From Sperchopsis tessellata (lineage: Eukaryota > Arthropoda > Insecta > Coleoptera > Hydrophilidae): DNA of 35,877 bases. The notes below the pieces were generated by a model. The model saw only the letters and a program-made list of their open reading frames with translations, had not been told where the DNA came from and ran no database searches. Below, piece by piece: positions 20,701-28,919 of this stretch. The stretch spans positions 1-35,877 of the forward strand of contig JAWQRN010000151.1 of NCBI GenBank assembly GCA_033557685.1, in the 5' to 3' direction. How positions within the stretch are numbered: the stretch's first letter is position 1; each line of letters starts with the position of its first letter. The position numbers and the translations under genes are program-made.

Positions 20701-23482
20701 CATAGAGTATTGACTGAAATGAACGCTAGAACGCACTCACCCTGGAAATCTGCTATATTCGAGACGTTATCCTGGGGAGCCTGAACAAAGAAAGAGTTAA
20801 ATGCCTCTGCAACATTCCAACTGTATTCCTTTAAATTAGAGCTACCACACATACTCTGAATTATCCTCCACATTTTGCTAGTTTTGTTGCTAAATTGATT
20901 TACTCTACCATCGAAGTGCTGACGTTTTTCCTCACATAAATCAGCATTATATTTTTGTTTGGCATGTATATAAGCATTCCTGAGATTTGGATATCTCTTC
21001 TGCAATACAAAGAGATCTGCCAGCTTCAATCTGGAAGCAAGCAGTTCGTTTGAAAACCGAAACATTTTGCTGTACTTATCACTAATGCAAAAATTGCACA
21101 AAGGGAAGCTTAAATTAAAATAATATAATAAAGTGTCTATAAATGAATAAAATTTATCGTTAAAATCCCTAAGAAAAAAAACATCGGACCATTGTTCTTT
21201 AAGCAAATAGTCCTTAAATAATTTCTTGTTGTTTTCATTGAAACACCACACCCCACAAGAGAATACTTATTTAAATGAGTTACAAAATCACCATCAATAT
21301 TCAAACGAATCCTACGATAGTCTGAAACATGAATATCGAAAACTCTAGAACTAACCCCCGTAGATATATTTGTAAAAATATTATCTATTTGTGTAGCGCT
21401 ATTTACTGTTATACGAGTAAATACTCAAATACGGTCTGCTTCAATCCATAGTAGTCAAACATTTCAAAAAATCTAAACTTTTCCTTAGAATTGCTCTGAA
21501 TATTTATGTTAAAATCACCTGCTAAAATAATGGGTTTATTTATCGAAAATATTGAGGTAGAGATTGTTGCCCTTTCACAAATTTTATTATAATAGGAATA
21601 GGTTTAGACTTTCTTTCTCTCTATGACTTCACGTCCCTCGGAGTGATTTTGCCACCAAAACAATCCTCTTCCCTACAGCTCTGACTTCCGCGGTTTGCCG
21701 CCAGTTTCTGACATTCAGTTTCTACAAGGCCCTTTCCACGTCGTCCATCAATCTTGATCTTGGGCGCCTTATTAGTCGTGTTACCTTCTGATCCTGCATG
21801 CAGTATTTGTTTGGTGGTCCTGGTATTCTCCATTCGCTGTATGTGACCTAGCCATCTTATACGCATGGATTTTATATGGCCTATTATGGTTTCTACCTTT
21901 GCCAGTGATACTAGTTCGTTCTTCATTCTAGTTCTATATTCCTCCTCAGCTCGAATGGGACCAAAAATCATCTTCAACACCAGTATCTTCATTCATAGCA
22001 GCTTTTTCGACTATGTAATCATGTCATTCTGAAGTCTAATATTTGCTTAGGGCAATGTGAAAACAGTACCGTAGCATCAAAATTGTCAGAAGAACAACAC
22101 CCTCTAATTTAATTATAACTAAACAGGCTGTTAAGAATATACAGCATTGATGATTTCTTCTTACTAATATGATATATTATACCCACTAGCAAAATATATT
22201 CAACTTACTAATAAATTCCCAAAAGTTTCCCCATATGGACAATTTCGTTGGATCACAGTTGGATGGTACAGCTTTTAACTTCATAACATCTACCATATTA
22301 TCTACATCAGCTTTCTGAAAATAATAAAAACACGATATTTAATTAAATACAGTTGGTATTCAAATTTTATACATATTGTTAAGCCAACGTATACCAAGAA
22401 CTCTCATGTGCGACTACTGGAAGTCACGGGCTGTTTGTAAAAAATATTCAAAAATTGTTGGGTATAATTCTAAATCTTGAGGATTTTTTTATTAAGTCTA
22501 AGAAGTGCCAAAACTTAATAATAACTTATAAATATCTAAGTTGTCTACTACTGAAATTGAGTTTTAAAAGATATTTCGTATTAAATAGACCATCGTTTCC
22601 CAAATTATAAACAAGAATAGAAGTGTTTGCTTTTTAATGTTTTCTTAATGCCCGCTTGCTCCACAATGCCTCTGTCCTTCTCCGCAGATACCTCCAGTAC
22701 CCACAGGAAGCAGTAGTACTCACTTTGGGAAACTATGGATTAGACCATTGCGTTTTGATGAAGTGTCGTGTGTTATTTTGCAAAATATTTGGGTCTCATG
22801 TGTTTTAATTTTAATAAAAAATCGCGCTCTATAAATCTGTAAGAAAATAATGCTTAAACTGATCTATAATTTAATATATTCTTACCTGGTATAAATCCAT
22901 CCATGTGAAACCAAAATCAACAATCCACGCCAAAAATAATAAGTACTTTATAGTGGACCATATAGTAACTTTAGCACGATAAAGCTTCATGCAAATTAAC
23001 ATCACAAAAATACATCCTAAGAAAATTCCAATTGTTCGCACAGTGACAACCATCCGTAAATATTCAGCCCATGTTAACATCATTTGTGAAACTTGTTCCA
23101 TGTTTGACTTTTTGTACATTTTCTCTAAAACATTGTCAACTTGCTGAAAACTTTCTTGATCTATATCTGAGCTTTTGGCAAATTTTGATAACATTTGATA
23201 TTCTTTAACGGGGATGTTCAGATTGATGTAGCCAGTATAGGCTGAAGGATCACCATCATCAATCTCAACAGAGCTTAAGAGCATATTTATTGTTCTTTTA
23301 TAGAAAGACACAGCATAATAACTGGAATCTTGGCAATTGCAGACATCTTCAGTCCTTCCAACACTGTTCATATTAGCAGCGAACGGTTTTACATTTATGT
23401 CGTCGTTAGATGGATTACTATTTAAATTCATGTCAAACGGATCTACCCAGTCTGCCATTATGTATTTTATAATATCCAGCAT
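11797..23482 (-). CDS. CLCC1: CLCC1-like ER anion channel (chloride channel CLIC-like 1), 4 exons
   Basis: Homologue of animal CLCC1, an ER membrane anion channel. Exons in transcript order are 23482-22886, 22314-22209, 15649-15500 and 12506-11797. All introns are GT-AG and the phases join to about 520 residues. Landmarks are ADWVDPFDM near the N terminus (family form DWIDP.DM), transmembrane segments at about 148-167, 175-194 and 291-316, and FTWMDLYQ after the second. Between the second and third segments, cysteines at about 219 and 239 match the family's luminal-loop pattern. The C-terminal tail is acidic, Lys-rich and probably disordered. I chose the first in-frame ATG (23482); 23458 is also possible. 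The family's signal peptide is poorly formed here, so an upstream exon could be missing. The open frame upstream of 23482 has only a GTG. Confidence 0.93.
12079..12231 (-). repeat. Three 17-residue tandem repeats in the CLCC1 tail
   Basis: Residues about 377-427 form three successive 17-residue units: PPRNVTKFPSSIENAPV, PTRNVTQPTLSIKDASV and LRHNNALTSSIEDVPMP. Shared positions include S-I-(E/K)-(D/N) near the end of each unit. The DNA period is 51 bp. It sits in the low-complexity cytosolic tail, so it probably arose by local duplication. Confidence 0.7.
12761..13135. repeat. Foldback pair of the cttccacggccacagta family with central hairpin
   Basis: The left arm (from 12761) and right arm (to 13132) are inverted copies. 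Both carry, in outside-in order, tcttcaggttttc, gagata, ttttctatttgcc, tgcaggggacat and cttaaaagtgctaattata. At the centre, 12881-12906 and 12919-12944 are 26-nt inverted arms (catgtagctctcagaa...) with one mismatch around a 12-nt loop. The motif agagctacatg recurs at about 12934, 13013 and 13037. The whole unit could fold into a nested hairpin. It lies in CLCC1 intron 3. Confidence 0.8.
13136..14095. other. CLCC1 intron 3 interior, no gene
   Basis: Very AT-rich intronic sequence between the foldback repeat and the mariner-like remnant. It includes a 13-A run near 13768-13780. I see no further structure. Confidence 0.4.
14100..15330 (+). pseudogene. Decayed mariner-type DDE transposase, split by a later insertion
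   Basis: In order on the plus strand: an N-terminal block containing YFARRYAYRTIPSLNTIQ and FKSTGSV; a block like FSTHDTPNQQNFRFWS; AERYL followed by IWFQHDQWPAHNGR (second catalytic Asp region, family form QHDGAPAH); FFLWGYLKNELYNHP; then, after about 330 bp of foreign sequence, KCQDVSQNILANVKRKF and CLIGNGG, the usual C terminus of this group. The insert at about 14870-15185 is a minus-strand retroelement fragment. Stops and frameshifts throughout make it dead. It lies in CLCC1 intron 3 on the opposite strand to the gene. Confidence 0.78.
14870..15185 (-). pseudogene. C-terminal fragment of a non-LTR endonuclease/reverse transcriptase
   Basis: Minus-strand translation gives LKIEEG-stop-MRWFGHINSM, then WEAKTWGRKSK-stop-RPRE, then TWNDTIPKTLRDKGKSWKL and DRKEWI. 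The RWxGHxxxM...GRPRxTWxDxI...DRxxW pattern is the C-terminal tail of insect endonuclease/reverse-transcriptase elements. Only the 3' end is present, as expected of 5'-truncated retrotransposition. It interrupts the mariner-like transposase, so it arrived later. Confidence 0.75.
15837..15876 (+). ncRNA. Type I hammerhead-ribozyme-like motif
   Basis: The core CTGATGA (15837-15843) and GAAA (15861-15864) are both intact. Between them GGTATT (15844-15849) can pair with AGTATT (15855-15860) over six pairs, counting G-U, around the loop AGGAA. After GAAA, A64-T65-G66 pairs with C73-A74-T75 (numbers are 158xx) around a six-base loop, and A76 then sits at the cleavage position, giving the required U-H step. 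Stem I is the weak part: only a few pairs form, and only if A36 bulges. Such motifs are known from Penelope-like and other retroelements. No folding was run. Confidence 0.45.
15881..16140. other. CLCC1 intron 2 segment, unassigned
   Basis: The region following the plus-strand hammerhead-like motif holds no ORF or repeat that I can assign. It may belong to the element that carried the motif. Confidence 0.3.
16141..16175 (-). ncRNA. Decayed hammerhead-like motif at the 3' side of the Penelope-like element
   Basis: The minus strand reads CTTAAGA, then a GAC...GTC short helix, then CAAACCGGTAG. Against the hammerhead core CTGANGA...GAAA, two core bases differ. The palindrome ACCGGT followed by A would let two copies form a dimeric stem III with a U-A cleavage step, as described for minimal ribozymes of Penelope-like elements. 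It has the same orientation as the element and lies about 300 bp after its GIY-YIG remnant, where a terminal repeat is expected. The match is suggestive, and the copy is probably inactive. Confidence 0.35.
16480..18530 (-). mobile_element. Penelope-like retroelement, degenerate, with GIY-YIG remnant
   Basis: Minus-strand fragments in order are ELGLKFSPS (18.2 kb); TVSSLRERIRAHGLLVTRADKG (about 17.95 kb; family form ITKADKG), quoted here in part; PRLYGLPKIYKEG and MRPVVS (17.7 kb); YNDNFYEQPEGLSMGCNLSS (17.4 kb); RYFDIFCIVAGN (17.24 kb), where the catalytic YVDD has shrunk to YFD; INTLHPNLTF, FEIFRRKTHTD and CIPFNSN (17.1 kb); and CGCGAEYVG-stop-TRRSF, TRYKEHIRSI (about 16.6-16.7 kb), a GIY-YIG endonuclease core. 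This order is diagnostic of Penelope-like elements. Many stops and frameshifts make it inactive. It sits in CLCC1 intron 2 in the same orientation as the gene. Confidence 0.88.
18531..19520. other. CLCC1 intron 2 segment, no gene
   Basis: AT-rich intronic DNA between two retroelements. I see no upstream terminal-repeat copy of the Penelope-like element here, which suggests that the element is 5'-truncated or its left repeat has decayed. Confidence 0.4.
19521..21610 (-). mobile_element. CR1/Jockey-like non-LTR retrotransposon, 5'-truncated and degenerate
   Basis: Reading the minus strand: PIILAGDFNINIQSNSKEKF at about 21.5 kb is the endonuclease GDFN motif; a linker follows (21251-20649), then HPITYLINTSFEMGNYPEHL, SKLSNYRLISLSSSVSKIFE (RT palm start) at 20608-20430, QHGFRKGKPTTTALLDF at 20.4 kb, GPALFFNIY at about 20.08 kb, and VTLYADDSSFLL with the catalytic YADD encoded at 20016-20027, then IKFLGVYVE and a C-terminal tail to 19521. 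The frame is broken several times. Upstream of about 21610 the endonuclease N terminus is missing, replaced by an unrelated retroelement tail. Located in CLCC1 intron 2, same strand as the gene. Confidence 0.85.
21615..22005 (-). pseudogene. C-terminal fragment of a second non-LTR endonuclease/reverse transcriptase
   Basis: The minus strand encodes KMIFGPIRAEEEYRTRMKNE, then IKSMRIRWLGHIQRMENTRT, then APKIKIDGRRGKGLVE and the tail ending ITPRDVKS. The IFGP...RxRWLGHxxRM pattern marks the C-terminal end of an insect endonuclease/reverse-transcriptase element. The 123-residue frame is still open, but it is only the tail of the protein. It abuts the truncated CR1/Jockey-like element, so one probably inserted beside or into the other. 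Confidence 0.78.
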
Positions 23483-23849
23483 AAGTATATAAAATGGTAT
23501 GAATTTATTAATCACTAAACACTGCCGTTTTCATAAAGTGCGCGGGTGCTTGACAGTTACGTTTTGACAACTGTTGACACTTGTGACCATAGAAGTATAA
23601 ATTTATACAGACAATTTATAACGATATGTATGATTGAATTCAAAATCGACATAATTAACTCTTAAATCTGTATTTTAAATGACAAATGAGATTTGCTATA
23701 ATTTGCCGACGGATCCCCGAAATCGCAATATATTAGTTGCCGTAATTTTTCTACTAAAATAAACATCGTTTTTATAAGTAAGATGGTGGTTGTTGGTTAG
23801 GTTAGACTCCTGACAGCGGTCAGACACGCAGGGTCCAGTGTTGTTTGTT
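23483..23849 (-). promoter_or_regulatory. CLCC1 upstream region
   Basis: This is the 5' flank of CLCC1. Reading into the gene there is a short upstream frame starting near 23540 (ATGAAAACGGCAG...) that stops after eight codons, before the first ATG of the main frame. I cannot place the transcription start. A first exon carrying a better signal peptide could also lie here or further upstream. Confidence 0.35.
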
Positions 23850-23970
23850 TATTTAACGTCGGCCTATTTTAGCTGCTATGGCAGGGACTAGGTGCCCTCA
23901 TCTGGGAATTTCGCTGCATTCAGTGTTCCACCTGGAATTGGGTTCTTTTACGCGCACGTGGTACTGATAT
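23850..23970 (+). repeat. Dispersed repeat, copy 2 (GGGTTCTTTTACGCGCACGTGG family)
   Basis: Matches the 4150-4330 repeat in the same orientation over about 65 bp, ending in cctggaattgggttctttta and the cgcgcacgtggta segment. The upstream part (gtcggcctattttagctgct) is not obviously shared. Confidence 0.6.
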
Positions 23971-25984
23971 AAGTGGTGATTGTTGAAATGAATTATTATT
24001 AGTGGTAGGTAAAACTGGATATTGAGATGTAATATGTAATAGAAAGCTTAGGATTAACATTACGTATGACACCTTGTAAGCAAATTAAGTGACGTGGAAT
24101 GTATAATTCAATATTTTTTGTTTTGAAAATTGCTGCGTTTGTCGCTTCTAAAGAGACAAACTTGATTCTAATTTTGTTCCTACCCTTATTACGTGAGACT
24201 ATTGCTCTCCTAGTACATTTGAACTCTTTAAGATTTGTCCCTTCTCATCTCTATAGTGTGCAAATAGTATGTATGGAGGAAGTGAATACGGTTTGTAATG
24301 CTCTGGAATATCGCTAAAATTAGAACCTATGATTCACTTTGGGGTATCTTCTCTATTAGCTTTGTCTATATTTGAGTCTAAAATGTTGTCAGATTTTGCA
24401 TAATCGAGCAGCCAATTTCTTATTTTTGAATATAATTGTGACTAGAACTGAAGAGATATCTGTAACCGTCCCTGAACTTACTTTATCGAAACATTCTGTA
24501 TTGAATTTTTCATTAATTATTATTATTCATTTTGAAGACCAACTATATGTGAAAAATTACCACGTGCAAAAGTAAAAAAAAATCGCAAATAAACTACTGA
24601 TATTTACTGCAAATTCCTTGAAGAGAATAAAGGTACATGAAAAACAAACTGACATACACTACACTACACTGTATTATTCAATATATGTGCTGTATTTTCA
24701 ATAGACATATAATTAGTCAAGAAATCTATAGATATTTTTATGACAACCTGTAACGTCTTTTGATTTGTATATAGGAAATCATTAATTGATATGCCTAGTA
24801 CATATCTAGGTAATTTTGTAATGCATGCCTACACAAAATGTAAAATTTACTAAAAGGAAGGCAAATACCTACTGCAGTTGCCTACCTACTGTAGTTTTCA
24901 ATAGGTAGTATCATAGACATCACAGGAGGTGAATCTAAGAGAATGATAACTGCTGGAGAATAATTTAACATTTATTTCAAGAGGCATCTGATCCAAATGC
25001 GATGTTTGCAGACACAATGAAAAGATATGGATCTCGCCGTCCGTCCTTGCTATCACGCCCCATTCGATCAGGTGATTTGCCTTGATAATTGCTTATCTCT
25101 CAAGAAATGGTCTCTTGAAATCCTCAACATAATCCATAATATCAACGATATTAACCGCTGGGTCAAACATTATGGGAAATGAATTAAATAAAGCAATCTG
25201 TCTACCATCAGACGGCCATCTCGGATTCGATGCTAGCGCCCCTAGAGGTCTTTAAACGCTAACACACTTTTACTACGGCACCACCGCTGTAAATCTGTAT
25301 ATTGTGTTGCCTATATTTAGGTAATATTTTGCTTATATTTTAGGCAAATGTTTTTCTCAAAATGTTTTTTTATCTACCTGGGAAGATAAAGGACAGATGC
25401 GCTTGATTCGACAATAAGTTACACACTTTCTCTTCTCTAGGGTGGTGTAATTTTGACCGCACTATTACCAAGTCAGAACCGTTTATTTTCTACAGTGTTG
25501 TGTATTTTCTACTGCGCTTTTACAAAGTTTAAATACATTTTAATTTATATAAGTTTTAATATTTAAAATATGCAAAACTTATATGAATGTGGAGCCTCTA
25601 CACGGTTTTCACCCGGAAACATTCATATAGATAATAACCGTGGAATGCCATTTCTATTATTTTTACACTACGTTGTACATGAAAAGAATTCTCCACACAC
25701 ACGAATGCGTTTGCATTTATTAATTTTACTTACGAGTAATTCACTCCTGTTTACACGAGTCAGCATCCGAATTAATTTACAATTCACATATATTTACAAC
25801 ATACACGTTCGTAAGATGATAATATTACTTAATATATAAAATCTATTCACCTAGTAAGGGCAGGCAATTTATAGTATTATAAGTGCTGATTGTCTTGAAG
25901 AACAAATACGTTTATTGTAAACTATTTATGGATACGAATATGAAAGAACAAGTCGCAGTGACAGTTTTTGTTAGAGGTATTCTG
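23971..25984. other. Unassigned DNA upstream of CLCC1
   Basis: About 2 kb without a gene I can support. Patches at 24100-24350 and 25010-25260 have a more mixed composition and look like old transposon debris, but no domain was readable. Plus-strand ORFs at 24099, 24372 and 25570 show no known motif. Confidence 0.35.
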
Positions 25985-26110
25985 ATAAAATATAATCGGC
26001 TTCCACGGTTTCTTTAGTGTGCATGCGTTGAAGTGACATCACTAGCTTCAAAAATATCCCTTGCAACAGTGGACGAAACGTTGGTATTTTCAGACGCCCG
26101 TTACGGATTC
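25985..26110 (+). repeat. Dispersed repeat, cttccacgg family, copy 4 (variant)
   Basis: Contains cggcttccacggttt followed by tatcccttgcaacagtggac and gaaacgttggtattttc. The second part matches the conserved tgtcccctgcaayg.tggacgaaacg segment of the 12761-13135 repeat, here with an undamaged GGACGAAACG. It is shorter and rearranged relative to the other copies. Confidence 0.55.
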
Positions 26111-26776
26111 TGATTGTGTAGATTCAAATTTTTGAATTTAATCCTTCAGTGTGCTTTTATCTTAAAATAACTGTTTTTATTCCTGTACTTTCTCGTGGGA
26201 TATGTAAAGTCAATTCCAGAATTTCGCAGGATTGATTTTCAGAATCCGCATAGACTCACCAATTCGCACTGTATATTCAGGTTTAACATGATTAGTTTTT
26301 ATTTATATTACTAATATAATAATACATTCATTAGAAAATAGCGTGCAGAAACAAGGCTTACATAATGGTATTTAAAGGTAAGCTGACTTAAGACCGTATT
26401 TTCCTGCGGTATTTAGTAACGAACGGACATACGTGTGCGCAAAGTGGTCTCCTAAAGCCGGCCACAAATGATGCAGGGTAAACAGCTAAGAAAATACTTA
26501 TCGTAAACAGTCAATTACGCTGCTCCTCGCTCATGCATGTACATACGTAACAATTAACTGCTGTTCAAGCATTATGTTAATTCTATGGTGCATGTATGTG
26601 AGGATGCATTTTTATATGTCAGAATAGCCAACACGATAGTGATGCTGGTAACATTGCTCAGTACGAGCAACAGCATGCGCAGTCTGTACGTAAATATGAG
26701 CTCGTGCACATTTCTATCTCTTTTCAACCTGTACAAATGATATATATCTGTTGCACAATCAATCCAATAAAACACT
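26111..26776. other. Unassigned DNA
   Basis: No supported gene. A minus-strand 70-codon frame at 26572-26784 contains one hydrophobic stretch but matches nothing I know, and it runs into the repeat at its 5' end. Confidence 0.35.
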
Positions 26777-27800
26777 AAAAACATTTAGCGGCCGATTAAC
26801 CACCCTTCCGGAAGAAATATTTCAATTATTTAATAGGTAATTAACTTAGCTTCCGACGGTATTTGTATAAATGCGGCGAATCTTCTGTGGACGCTGCCAT
26901 GGTCCATCCATGTTTTACGTCCATCACTAGCCTCCAGCAACTATCGCATTCAGACACAGGGAGGTTAATTATCAAATGCAAAGAATATAGTTCGATAGGA
27001 TTTTTTGATATTCAGACATAAAATTAAACTTTACATCGAACGCGAGAGTTCTATGGATGAAAATTAACCAGAAAACCCCCAAATTGTACCTAGTGCATCA
27101 TTAAAGTACATTCTGCGCATTCGGCGGCCGTGATAGTATCGTTCCGAGGAGAAATATGCAACAAAGGTAAACTTCTTCGATATATGATTTTCATATCTTC
27201 AGACGGTATTAGTGTAATCCGTGGAAAACTTATGTGGACGCTGCCATGGTCCATCTACGGTTTACGTTTGTCAGCCACCTTCAGCAACGATCGCATTAAT
27301 AGGAACAAAAATGCTAATACGATAATTCGAAATGACGTCACCTCTGGCATCAATGTTCAGAGTTTTGTCAACCCCATTTTCCGAGAGAGTTCGAGATCCC
27401 CAGCTGTTATTAAAATTCATAGTTATTTTAAATTTCCACCCTGTTCCGAAGAAAAATATCAACATAAATTTTGATATTTTGACATATGATTAAATTTTAC
27501 ATATAACGGGAGAGTTCTATGGAGGAAACTTACCCAGAAAACCTACAAAAGGTACCTAGTGGACCATTAAAGTGCATTTTTGCGAATTCGGCGGCCACTG
27601 TGGTATCGTTCCGAGGAGAAATATGCAATAAATGAAAACTTATTCGATAGCATATTTTCATAGCTTCTAATGGTATTAGTGTAAGCTGTTGACAACTTCT
27701 GTGGGCGCTGCCATGACCCATCCACGGTTTACGTTTGTCGCCCACCTCCAACTACAATCGCATTCATGAACACGCGGAGGTAAATTATTAAATGCGAATA
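26777..27800 (+). repeat. Tandem units at the left border of the composite block
   Basis: Three related units start at 26777, 27122 and 27589, at about 345, 467 and 210 bp. Shared blocks are gcggcc near each start, a gaagaaatat or gaggagaaatatgc block, ggtatt(a/t)gtgtaa, gtggacgctgccatggtcca, ttttacgt and cgcattca, and, between units, gagagttctatgga followed by ccagaaaac and gtacctagtg. Unit 1 is also the left arm of an inverted repeat with 31845-32211. Confidence 0.8.
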
Positions 27801-27864
27801 TCACATCGGGCATACACGATCAGATATTTGTCGCCCCCAGTTTTAACTACTGATTGTTTAAGCA

Positions 27865-28915
27865 AGCAAGGCGATAGCTAGAATCGGCGTGCAAGAGATA
27901 CTACTCCTGGCAGTGTATAATCGCCCAAAACTTCGTTTGGAGGTAGATGATCTAGCCGCATTGCAAAGCATAAAATTACCAGCTATTATAGCTGGAGATT
28001 TAAATGCCAATCAGGAAACATGGAAATCTCAAACGAATAATTCAAGAGGATTGACGCTGTATCGTCACGTTTAATTGCTAGATTTAGTTGTAGTACCTCC
28101 CGAGGAACCGACTCACTACCCCTTCCGAGGAGAGATTGGTGACGTTCTTGCCGTGGCTACAATCTATGAAATCAGGATTAACAATGGTATATGGTCTCTG
28201 TCTGATCTAGACATCATTACAATCCGGTATTGCTTCGATAGACAGGCATGGAGTAGAACCTAAGGTCCTCGGTCCAAAGGTTACACATCAAAATCTACTG
28301 GGCCAAGAGCACTGTAAAGATTAACCAAGCGGTTGGTGAAGTTTTCGATCTGAACTCTCCCGCTGAAGTTAACCTAACGGTGTAAAAGCTCATTGAGTCG
28401 ACGAAAAGTTGCCTTTCGCAGTGCTCAACCACTGGTAGCTACCTTCTACCACCTTCTGGCGGAGGTTTGCGAACTTATAAATCGAAAGTATTCTGTCAAA
28501 GTTCTGGCAAAAATACTAGATCAGGCCGACAAGGTGTAAATGAAAGCGCTCCAATGAGAAATCAAGTTCAGGTATACCGGGATCAGACATGGACTGATAT
28601 AAACTCGGAAATGTCACTGACTGACAAGTAAGTCTGGCAATGCACTAGAAGGCTGTTGAAACCCGCTACGGGCCATCAGGGATTTTTTTTTTTGTGAATA
28701 TGGTGCTCTTGTCTTTGATCTCGACAATAAAGTTGAATTACTAGCGAATTCACTTGAGGGTCAGTTTAAACCTAACCCTCATGTTAAAATAGCAGAAAAT
28801 GCGTATATCGAGTCCTGCATTGATCGAATTTTCGAAGAACTGGCGGTTCTTGACACGCAGCTTGTCACCTAGCAAGAATTGAAAAGCATCAGAAAATTAA
28901 AGACCATATAGGACA
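27865..28915 (+). pseudogene. Jockey-type retrotransposon copy A, 5' part (endonuclease and linker)
   Basis: Starts inside the endonuclease: LLAVYNRPKLRLEV, then AGDLNAN (27991-28011, the endonuclease core with catalytic Asp and Asn), a stop in place of the residues after YRHV, then LLDLVVVPPEEPTHYPFRGE and WSLSDLD. The linker continues with blocks such as KVELLANSLEGQFKPNP and ENAYIESCIDRIFEEL, ending near QELKSIRKLK at about 28910. These match the minus-strand copy at 32320-35789 block by block. A foreign element begins at about 28920. Frameshifts and stops are frequent. Confidence 0.83.
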
Positions 28916-28919
28916 ATAA

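Noticed and set aside
23483..23515. Extension of CLCC1 to 23515, which would give a plausible signal peptide
   Set aside because: The codon at 23515 is GTG. The first in-frame ATG is at 23482, so the extension was not used, although a missing upstream exon remains possible.
24099..25839. Three plus-strand ORFs of 67-89 codons
   Set aside because: No motif, no splice-supported extension and AT-driven composition; probably chance.
26572..26784. Minus-strand 70-codon ORF with a hydrophobic stretch
   Set aside because: No family match, start overlapping the repeat border, and size within chance expectation.
27130..27474. Plus-strand 114-codon ORF
   Set aside because: It lies wholly in the tandem repeat units and is not conserved between units, so it is not likely to be coding.
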